A DNA stretch of 64,000 nt. Origin: Bacteroidota bacterium (lineage in GTDB: Bacteria > Bacteroidota > Ignavibacteria > OLB7). Position numbers and translations under genes: made by a program. This document shows, piece by piece, positions 45,035 through 51,892 of this stretch. The notes beneath the pieces are model-generated. The model did no database searches and was not told the DNA's origin. It saw nothing but the letters and a program-made list of their open reading frames with translations. The stretch covers positions 62,001 through 126,000 of the forward strand of contig JAFDZV010000033.1 of NCBI GenBank assembly GCA_018266795.1, written 5' to 3'. Position 1 is the first letter of the stretch, and each line of letters starts with the position of its first letter.

Positions 45035-46606
45035 TCAATGAACCACTGTCACCCTGCCGTTGATTCGCGCCGTGCCAACCAGCAGTTGGTACAGATAGGT
45101 ACCCGAGGGGAGCGATGTGGTTGAGAGCGTTATCTCCTGTTCCCCCGCTTCACGATATCCTGCGGACACCGTCATGGCAGCCGCTCCCTTCTGATCATTT
45201 ACGGTCAACATCGCCGTGCCGGGAAGTGCCTGTATCCATCGCACGGTTGCGGAGCCGGATGCCGGGTTGGGGAAGCAGCCGAGTAGCCGGAGCGTTTGTG
45301 CGGAGCTCGGAACCTCCGGTGCAACGCCCGAGGCGTTCTTCGGAACGATCGAGAAGTTGGCATCCGTGGTATCGCTCAGCGTGTTCTTCTTCCAATCGAT
45401 CCGCAGCCGAGCCTGGCTTCCGATGAAGTTCGGCACCGTCCACATCATCGAGTCCACGCCCGCTTTTGCAGTAGCGGAATCCACTGGCGCCCAGGCCGTT
45501 CCTCCGTCGTTGCTGAAGAACACCATGAAGCTTCCGGTGACATTGGCGGACTGCCAGCGGATGTAGATGACGGAATCCACCTTCAACTGCTCGCCGCCGT
45601 TGGGATAGAGCAGCTTGACCGCCGGAACCGCCGGCGCCTTGCCGTTGATCGTGAAGACGTTGTCCGACGTGTCGCGGGCCGCCGCGGATCCCACACGCAC
45701 CAATGCCGTGGTGGACGAATCATTCGGAACCTTCCAGTTCAACGAGTCCGGTCCGGTACGTGCCGTGCGGTTGCCGATCGGCTTCCACGTCTTGCCGTTA
45801 TCCACCGAATATTCGACTGTCAACTGGCCGGATATATCCTGAGCCGTCCACATGATGCGGGTCATGGAGTCCGCAAGGAACACTTCGCCGCCGTTCGGAT
45901 AGAGGAGTTTGATCGACGGCTTCACCGATGCGCGTATGGAGAAGACACGATTGGAGGCGTCCTGCGCGCTGCTGTCGGTCATGCGAACGCGTACGAACGC
46001 CTTGGAGCTCGAATCGTGCGGCACGGTCCAGGTTAGCGAGTCCAGGCCGTCGTGCGCAGTGACTGTGGAGATCGGTTTCCAAACCTTTCCGCTGTCCACG
46101 GAATACTGCACGTCCAGTTGACCGGAAACGTTGGTGGCGTTCCAACGGATCTTGACCGTTGAGTCGTACTGAAGAATCTCGCCTCCGTTCGGGTAGAGAA
46201 CCTGGATAACGGGAACCGGATGCGAGACGATATTGAAGACGCGTGCGGACCGGCTGACCTTCGTGCCGCTGGTGAGCCGCATGAGCGCGCGATGCGTGGT
46301 GTCGGAGGGGACGGTCCAGGCCAGCGAATCCAGTCCGTTGTGTGCGGTGACGGAGTCCACGCGCGTCCACGTGGCGCCGCTGTCCGCGGAGAACTCCACG
46401 AGGATGCCGCTGGTCAGCCCATTGGCAAGCCAGCGGATCTGCGTCTGCGTGTTGATAACCAGATTTTCTCCGCCATTCGGACTGAAGATGCGAACGGTCT
46501 GTGCTTGAATACTGAGCGTGAGGGTGATGATACAGAGAACCGGCAGCAGAATTCGAACCGTCCACTCCAGTCCGCTTCGGCGTATGAGGTGTCGGGATTG
46601 ATCCAC
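45035..46606 (-). CDS. Secreted protein with four tandem NGGE repeats and T9SS sorting domain
   Basis: The protein has 523 aa. I chose the GTG at 46606: it has a strong ribosome binding site (GAGGAGG, six bases upstream), and a signal peptide follows (VRILLPVLCIITLTLSIQAQ). Four repeats of ~95 residues follow, each starting (F/Y)PNGGE and containing IRW, then a VEYSVDNGKTWKPI-type segment, DSL.WTVP and VFSI. They look like immunoglobulin-like or Ser/Thr-rich adhesin modules. The C-terminus is a T9SS type-A domain (LLGCFPNPASGSATVRW, LPSGTYLYQLLVG, VTVVH). It should be an extracellular or surface adhesin-like protein, of unknown partner. It is divergent from the MetH-like gene. Confidence 0.85.
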   Translation of the reverse strand: MDQSRHLIRRSGLEWTVRILLPVLCIITLTLSIQAQTVRIFSPNGGENLVINTQTQIRWLANGLTSGILVEFSADSGATWTRVDSVTAHNGLDSLAWTVPSDTTHRALMRLTSGTKVSRSARVFNIVSHPVPVIQVLYPNGGEILQYDSTVKIRWNATNVSGQLDVQYSVDSGKVWKPISTVTAHDGLDSLTWTVPHDSSSKAFVRVRMTDSSAQDASNRVFSIRASVKPSIKLLYPNGGEVFLADSMTRIMWTAQDISGQLTVEYSVDNGKTWKPIGNRTARTGPDSLNWKVPNDSSTTALVRVGSAAARDTSDNVFTINGKAPAVPAVKLLYPNGGEQLKVDSVIYIRWQSANVTGSFMVFFSNDGGTAWAPVDSATAKAGVDSMMWTVPNFIGSQARLRIDWKKNTLSDTTDANFSIVPKNASGVAPEVPSSAQTLRLLGCFPNPASGSATVRWIQALPGTAMLTVNDQKGAAAMTVSAGYREAGEQEITLSTTSLPSGTYLYQLLVGTARINGRVTVVH

Positions 46607-46776
46607 GAGTTGCCTCCTCGGGAATAGGTTGAGAAATTCCCATGGCGTGCAGGAACGGCAGGGCCATGGGGGTACGTCACGGGAGTGGAGACGCGAACTT
46701 ACGTCCGTTACATCTTGGATCAATCGTCTCCGGTCCGGTCCGATGAAATTTTTTTTCGCTGGCATGGTGCCTCCGT

Positions 46777-46864
46777 GCTGCCGGAGCGGCCAGGCCGGCC
46801 GCTCCGGCAGCGGCCGGGTGCGAGACCCGGCCGGTGAGTTCGGCAGCCTGCGGGGCCATGCAGG
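46777..46864 (+). promoter_or_regulatory. Three tandem stem-loops in the leader of the MetH-like gene
   Basis: Stem 1 (46777-46811) has 15 perfect base pairs (GCTGCCGGAGCGGCC / its complement) and a five-base loop. Stem 2 (46812-46832) is GGCCGGGT / ACCCGGCC with a GCGAG loop. Stem 3 (46847-46864) is CCTGC / GCAGG. A run of eight T lies just before (46749-46756). TATTTTTG (46888-46895, a TANNTTTG match) lies seven bases before the start codon. No B12 box is seen, so a cobalamin riboswitch is unlikely. On the minus strand the same stems lie in the upstream region of the gene starting at 46606. Confidence 0.4.
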
Positions 46865-46901
46865 ATCAGCGCGAGCTGCGCATTGCGTATTTTTGCCCAC
46901 C

Positions 46902-49235
46902 ATGGCTGAACGCAAATGTGTATACGACCCGCTCTCCGAGTTGATGGCCTACTATGCGGACAAGAAGAGCGTCCGCACGGTGGTCGATACGGCGAGTCTC
47001 TCGGTGGAGGAACGCCTGAAGCATCGCATCATCGATGGCGATCAGATCGGGCTGGATGATGATCTGGCGGATGCGCTGAAGGAGTACGATCCCCTCACCA
47101 TTATCAACACCATCCTGCTGGATGGCATGAAGGTTGTCGGCGAGCTTTTCGGTTCCGGGCAGATGCAGCTTCCCTTCGTGCTGCAGTCCGCCGAGACCAT
47201 GAAGCGGGCCGTGGCCTATCTGGAGCCGTTCATGGAACGCTCGGAAGGCTCCGCCAAGGGAACGATGGTGCTTGCCACAGTGAAGGGGGATGTTCATGAT
47301 ATCGGCAAGAACCTCGTGGACATCATCCTCACGAACAACGGCTATCGCGTTGTGAACCTGGGGATCAAGGTTCCTGTGGAGACCATGCTGGAGGCGGCTC
47401 GCGAGCATCACGCCGATGCGATCGGCATGAGCGGCCTGCTGGTGAAGAGCACGTTGGTGATGAAGGAGAACCTTCAACTCATGCGCGGGCGTGAGATAGA
47501 TATTCCGGTGGTGCTGGGTGGTGCTGCGTTGACCCGGCGTTACGTGGAGCAGGATCTGCGCGAGATCTATGGGCCGAACGTGGCCTACGCCGGCGATGCC
47601 TTCGACGGGCTGCACTACATGGAGCAGCTTGCCGGCGGGCTTGGGCTTGCCCGGCAGAGCGCCGTAACCGCCGCGGCCGTTCCGGACGACGAGGTCTCCG
47701 TTGAGCAGAGAGCGTCCAGCGATGCCTATGCAAATGCACAGCCGGCGCGGCGTGCGTCCGAGCGCGGCGCAGTGAGGATCCGTGCGGCCATGCAGGACGA
47801 TCTGGAAATGCTTGCGGAACTGATGGGCGTTGTCCGCGAGGATCTGGAAGCAGCGGACATCGCGGAATTGATGGTGGCGGAGTTGAACGAGGATGTTGTT
47901 GGCGGCGGCCGCATCATGCCGATGGGGGATGGGGTGGTCGAGCTTACGAACATCTCCATGCGGCCGGAACAGTGGAAGGCCGGCAGCGGCTACGATCTGG
48001 TGAGGGCGATGCGCAGAACCGCGCGCGCGGGAAGGCCCGGCATGGAAGTGTACGTGACGTGCGATCCGGACGATCCGGAACTGCCGCGATTCTACCGGAC
48101 GCTCGGTTTCGATCAGGTGCCGGTTGACGACCCGCGTGCCGCGATCGCCAACGACAAGATCGATTACTGCATCGATGCGTACGGCCGCACGCCGGCGCTC
48201 TTCATCTCGAAGCCCGCTTCGATGCTGGGGGAGGGAGGCGGCTCCTCGTTCGCGGTCTCCATCCAGCTGCAGGAGGAACAGAGCCGCGATGCGGACTTCA
48301 CCGTTGCCGCGCAGGACTACGAGACCGATGCCGGCGTGCACCGCCTTCGCGTTGTCTCCGATGTCGATCGCACCATCGCGGTGCCGCAGGCTCCGTTCTT
48401 CGGCTCGCGCGTAGTGGACAACGTTCATCTGGAAAAGGTGTTCGAGTACATCAACGACGTTGCGCTGATCCGGGGTCAGTGGCAGGTGAAGCGCGGCACG
48501 CGGAGCGCCGAGGAGTACCGTCGTGAGCTGGATGACGTTGTATACCCGAAGCTGGAAGAGATGAAGCTGCGCGCAAAGCGGGAGCGGTTGCTCGAGCCGA
48601 AGGTGATCTACGGATATTTCCCGTGCCGCGCGGATTACAACGAGCTGGTGATCTACAGGCCGAAGGGGTTTGGTGCCGGGGAGAGCATAAGCGAATGGGG
48701 CCCGATCAGTCTGGAGGAAGGCGCTCTCGAGGAGTGGATGCGCTACGAGTTCCCACGCCAGTCGCACGGGCGGCATCTCTGCATTACGGACTTCTTCAGG
48801 CCTGCAAGCGAACCGGTCTTCGATGTCGTAGCGTTCCAGATCGTGACGATGGGGCGGCGAGCGAGCGAGTATGCAGGGGAGCTGTTCTCATCCAACAACT
48901 ACGCGGACTATCTCTACTTCCACGGTCTTTCCGTGGAGAGCGCGGAGGCGCTTGCTGAATACTGGCACAAGTCCGTGCGTGTGGAACTGGGCATTGCCGG
49001 GGAGGATGCAGCGGATATCCGTCGTCTCTTCTCGCAGGGCTATCGCGGCAGCCGCTACTCCTTCGGGTATCCTGCATGTCCCAATCTTGAGGATCAGGCG
49101 AAGCTCTTCGAGATGCTGCGGCCGGAACGGATCGGCGTGAACCTCTCGGAGGAGTTCATGCTCGATCCCGAACAGTCCACCAGCGCCATCGTTGTACACC
49201 ATCCCGCGGCGAAGTACTTCAACGTGCGGGAGTGA
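46902..49235 (+). CDS. MetH C-terminal half: B12-binding and AdoMet-activation domains with inserted GNAT-like domain
   Basis: The protein has 777 aa. Residues ~10-115 are the cobalamin cap domain (LLDGMKVVGELFGSGQMQLP). Residues ~120-250 form the B12 domain with DVHDIG: D130, His132 (lower cobalt ligand) and G135. Residues ~288-410 look like a GNAT acetyltransferase: VRIRAAMQDDLEML, then AELNEDVVGGGRI, MRPEQWKAGSGYDLVRAM (acetyl-CoA motif A) and RFYRTLGF (motif B). Residues ~485-777 are the AdoMet reactivation domain (APFFGSRVVDNV, RADYNELVIYRP, RYSFGYPACPNLEDQ). The homocysteine and methyltetrahydrofolate domains are missing, so a partner must supply them. I chose the ATG at 46902. The GNAT insert is unusual and its role is unknown. 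Confidence 0.9.
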   Translation: MAERKCVYDPLSELMAYYADKKSVRTVVDTASLSVEERLKHRIIDGDQIGLDDDLADALKEYDPLTIINTILLDGMKVVGELFGSGQMQLPFVLQSAETMKRAVAYLEPFMERSEGSAKGTMVLATVKGDVHDIGKNLVDIILTNNGYRVVNLGIKVPVETMLEAAREHHADAIGMSGLLVKSTLVMKENLQLMRGREIDIPVVLGGAALTRRYVEQDLREIYGPNVAYAGDAFDGLHYMEQLAGGLGLARQSAVTAAAVPDDEVSVEQRASSDAYANAQPARRASERGAVRIRAAMQDDLEMLAELMGVVREDLEAADIAELMVAELNEDVVGGGRIMPMGDGVVELTNISMRPEQWKAGSGYDLVRAMRRTARAGRPGMEVYVTCDPDDPELPRFYRTLGFDQVPVDDPRAAIANDKIDYCIDAYGRTPALFISKPASMLGEGGGSSFAVSIQLQEEQSRDADFTVAAQDYETDAGVHRLRVVSDVDRTIAVPQAPFFGSRVVDNVHLEKVFEYINDVALIRGQWQVKRGTRSAEEYRRELDDVVYPKLEEMKLRAKRERLLEPKVIYGYFPCRADYNELVIYRPKGFGAGESISEWGPISLEEGALEEWMRYEFPRQSHGRHLCITDFFRPASEPVFDVVAFQIVTMGRRASEYAGELFSSNNYADYLYFHGLSVESAEALAEYWHKSVRVELGIAGEDAADIRRLFSQGYRGSRYSFGYPACPNLEDQAKLFEMLRPERIGVNLSEEFMLDPEQSTSAIVVHHPAAKYFNVRE

Positions 49236-49473
49236 TGGTTGCATGAGATGCGGGATCTCCGCATCGTCGGTAGTGGCATGCCAGCATGCGTCCTCGGTGC
49301 GAGAGTGTATATGAACGCAACCGATATGGAAGTGACATGTCATCATGCTCTTCGGGCCGTTGACTCTGCACAGAGCGGGCCGGAATTGAACACCCTGGAT
49401 TCTTCCCATCGACAAGGTTTCATACAGGCAGCAACGACGACAATCGACCATTGTCCGCACAGATGAGGCGCCT

Positions 49474-50649
49474 ATGCACAGTATGCGGTTGACAAACATC
49501 GGTCCAATTAAGGATGCCAACCTTCGTTTTGGCGATCTGACCGTGCTGGTTGGGCCACAGGCGAGCGGTAAGAGCATTGCGCTTCAGTTGTTGAAACTGC
49601 TCGGTGATACCGGCAAGATTCAGCAGGACCTTCAGAACTACGGTCTGGATTGGGATCATAGGGTTGATCCCTTCTTTGATCTGTATTTCGGTGAGGGGAT
49701 GCGCTCATTGTGGGAAGATGGCGCAAGCGGTATTGCGTGGGACGGAAAGATTGTGGAGATCGATCGGCGGGTTGGCCGAATGCAGAAGTCCAAGGTGGAA
49801 ACCATGTTCCTTATTCCGGCACAGCGCGTGCTCGTGCTGCGAGATGGATGGCCGCGCCCCTTTGGCGATTATGCGTCCGGTGATCCGTACGTTGTGCGTG
49901 CCTTCAGTGAAGGGCTACGCATGTTGATGGAGAAGGAAATTGACACCACGCAGGTAATCTTTCCGAAGTCGAACCAATTGAAGGCAGGGTATCGAAACGC
50001 GTTGCAGAGAACGATGTTCGGCAGTTTCGAACTTGGTGTGGATCGCGCTCGATCGCAGAAGCGTCTGGTGCTCCGCGGTAAAGAGCAGGATGCGCTGCCG
50101 TATATGGTATGGTCAGCAGGACAGCGGGAGTTCGTTCCGTTGCTGTTGGGCATGTATCGTTTGATGCCTCCCAGCAAGGTGTCCCGACGGGACAAGCTGC
50201 AATGGGTGATCATCGAGGAACCCGAAATGGGATTGCATCCTCGTGCGATCTCCACGGTGCTGCTGCTTGTGCTCGAGTTGCTGCAACGTGACTACAGGGT
50301 ATGCCTTTCTACACACTCCCCACAAGTGCTCGAGCTGGTATGGGCACTCCGAATGCTCGGGGGGAACGGCGGGAATGTCAAGGATCTGTTGGGTGTCTTC
50401 GGAGTTGAGCGTTCAGACGTCCAACTTCGAAAGGTGGCAGCAGCGGCACTCACAAAGGAAACATGCGTGTACTATTTCGATGAGAATGGCCACACTCATG
50501 ATATTTCCCTGCTCGATTCCTGGGGCTCCGATGATGCAATGGCAAGCTGGGGAGGAATGCTGGAATTCAGCAGCAGGGTCAATGAAACGGTAGCCCGTGT
50601 GGTCGCCAACAATAATGTGCCGGCTGCATCCGAGCGGGGGCAATCATGA
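49474..50649 (+). CDS. AAA-family ATPase of a two-gene module (ABC/RecF-like type)
   Basis: The protein has 391 aa. Walker A is GPQASGKS (27-34). The region around residue 212 reads WSAGQREFVPLLLG, which is the ABC-type signature. Walker B with catalytic Glu is WVIIEEPEMGLHP (244-256). The H-loop is STHSPQVLE (279-287). This is the overlay of RecF/SMC/OLD-like ATPases without a coiled coil and without a TOPRIM nuclease. ATG at 49483 (MRLTNIGPIKDA) is an alternative start. The stop overlaps the next gene by ATGA. Base composition is lower in GC than the flanking genes, which suggests transfer. Defence or toxin-antitoxin roles are possible, but no function is shown. Confidence 0.87.
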   Translation: MHSMRLTNIGPIKDANLRFGDLTVLVGPQASGKSIALQLLKLLGDTGKIQQDLQNYGLDWDHRVDPFFDLYFGEGMRSLWEDGASGIAWDGKIVEIDRRVGRMQKSKVETMFLIPAQRVLVLRDGWPRPFGDYASGDPYVVRAFSEGLRMLMEKEIDTTQVIFPKSNQLKAGYRNALQRTMFGSFELGVDRARSQKRLVLRGKEQDALPYMVWSAGQREFVPLLLGMYRLMPPSKVSRRDKLQWVIIEEPEMGLHPRAISTVLLLVLELLQRDYRVCLSTHSPQVLELVWALRMLGGNGGNVKDLLGVFGVERSDVQLRKVAAAALTKETCVYYFDENGHTHDISLLDSWGSDDAMASWGGMLEFSSRVNETVARVVANNNVPAASERGQS

Positions 50650-51113
50650 GTTTCAAAGACGATGTTGCTGACACACCCGGATTGCACGACGCATATCACA
50701 AGGGGTTACAGGCTCTTGGCGCAAATGCTACCAAGGTTGGCATTGCGAATCCTCGTACGCTGGCAGGCAGTGTCGACATCGATGGATCGCTCAGAGGGCA
50801 TCATCCTGATGCTCCGCGATGGGACTATGTGGTTGGTGTCGCCAACGGCAGGGTAACAAAGCTCTATTGGATTGAAGTGCACGAAGCCAATAGCGGTCGT
50901 TCGAGCTATGAGGTGGAGCGAAAGTTCCGATGGTTGGAGGAGTGGTTGTCCAACGATGGTTCAAGGTTGCAGGGCTACGCTCGTGAGTTTCATTGGATTG
51001 GAACGGGTACGATTACGTTCAGGCGCGGATCATTGCAGGAACGTAGGCTGACTTCATTGGGAATTAAGTTTGCCGGCAAGCACCTGCAGATTCAGTCGCA
51101 GGGGGGATCGTGA
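50646..51113 (+). CDS. Small protein coupled to the AAA ATPase; EVH motif, possible nuclease-like effector
   Basis: I do not recognise this 155-aa protein. Its ATG overlaps the ATPase stop (ATGA), so the two are translationally coupled. It contains RWDY (Asp60) then LYWIEVHEA (Glu77, His79) and WLEEWL, a layout that recalls the D ... E-x-K core of PD-(D/E)xK nucleases but with His in place of Lys. The tail reads SLGIKFAGKHLQIQ. It has no signal or transmembrane segment and no TOPRIM or HNH motif. It is probably the partner or effector of the ATPase. A terminator follows after 120 bases. Confidence 0.75.
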   Translation: MSFKDDVADTPGLHDAYHKGLQALGANATKVGIANPRTLAGSVDIDGSLRGHHPDAPRWDYVVGVANGRVTKLYWIEVHEANSGRSSYEVERKFRWLEEWLSNDGSRLQGYAREFHWIGTGTITFRRGSLQERRLTSLGIKFAGKHLQIQSQGGS

Positions 51114-51474
51114 CCGATCGCTTCCCTGCATGATCGCGTATGCGCGTGGAATTGCACTCCGTATAGTTTCGGCGATCGCATGAGCTCGTACGATGCGATC
51201 GGCAGCGGCACAACGGAAACGTCCCGACCCGGCATGCCCCTTCATGGTCACCAGCCATGAGGGGGCATTCTGTTTTTCAACCGTCGATTCCGGCCGGGAA
51301 TCGATGCTTATCCCCAACACCATCCATTCTCCAAAATTTTTCGACGGTCTTTAAGAGGCTTTTAAGAGCAGCGAATAGCATGAATACATGTTCGATGATC
51401 GGGGGAGCGGGAGCCGGTGGCTGAGAGACGGATTCGGAACAACTCGAACAGCATGAACAGTATCAGGTGATCAG
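51114..51474. other. Intergenic region after the ATPase module
   Basis: This 361-base region holds the terminator at 51234-51277 and an AT-rich stretch at 51330-51370 (AAAATTTTTCGACGGTCTTTAA) that is a good promoter candidate for the small gene at 51475. No other gene is seen. Confidence 0.55.
51234..51277 (+). terminator. Rho-independent terminator of the ATPase module
   Basis: A 14-bp stem (ATGCCCCTTCATGG / CCATGAGGGGGCAT, one G-T pair) with a seven-base loop is followed by TCTGTTTTTC. It lies 120 bases after the stop at 51113 and closes the two-gene unit. Confidence 0.9.
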
Positions 51475-51642
51475 ATGAATACGCAAACAGACCTTCGTTC
51501 GATCGTGAAGCTTCTCGGCGGGTGCCTCTTCTGCGTGGCGCTTGCGGCGCTCGGGTTCTACCCGTTCGCTGCCGGGAAGCAGATAAGCGATCGCGCGGCT
51601 TCGGCTCCGGCCGGCTGCGACGCGAACCTGCAGATTTCATAG
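51475..51642 (+). CDS. Small 55-aa membrane or secreted peptide
   Basis: I do not recognise this peptide. A frame of 56 codons begins with ATG at 51475. A weak ribosome binding site (AGGTGA) lies upstream. Residues ~10-33 are hydrophobic (IVKLLGGCLFCVALAALGFYPFAA), giving either a signal peptide or a single transmembrane helix, followed by a short polar tail with one Cys. A strong hairpin follows 27 bases later and the large T9SS gene 250 bases later. The coding call is uncertain. Confidence 0.45.
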   Translation: MNTQTDLRSIVKLLGGCLFCVALAALGFYPFAAGKQISDRAASAPAGCDANLQIS

Positions 51643-51668
51643 GCCGACGCTCCCCCTGTGGCAACCCG

Positions 51669-51700
51669 GGTCGCCCGGGAACTCCGGCTCCCGGGCGACC
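51669..51700. terminator. Perfect 12-bp hairpin before the SdrD-like gene
   Basis: GGTCGCCCGGGA pairs with TCCCGGGCGACC across an eight-base loop (ACTCCGGC). No U-run follows, so it may be an attenuator or mRNA-stability element rather than a classical terminator. Confidence 0.55.
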
Positions 51701-51892
51701 TGCCTCCGGCAACAGCCACGATGCCAGTCCGGAGAAATCGATGAAGCAACACGAAGAACAATCATAGCGGCTCGCCGGCAGCCGCAACCATCAATCTGGA
51801 AGGTGCTAGAAATGAGAAAGGCAACGGTACAACGGAAACATCATTCTCCCTGTACGAGGGATGGAGCAACGGATTCGGTCAAGGGGATTACC

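Noticed and set aside
46777-46864. Cobalamin riboswitch upstream of the MetH-like gene
   Set aside because: No B12 box (GCCACTG-like) and no long multi-branched fold are visible; the region is three simple stems.
46866-48776. 636-codon open frame on the minus strand
   Set aside because: It is antisense to the MetH-like gene and has no domain.
49474-51113. Known defence systems (Septu, Gabija, PARIS, OLD family)
   Set aside because: No HNH motif, TOPRIM motif, UvrD partner or DUF4435-sized partner is present. The pair therefore cannot be assigned to these by motif; this does not prove that it is a defence system.
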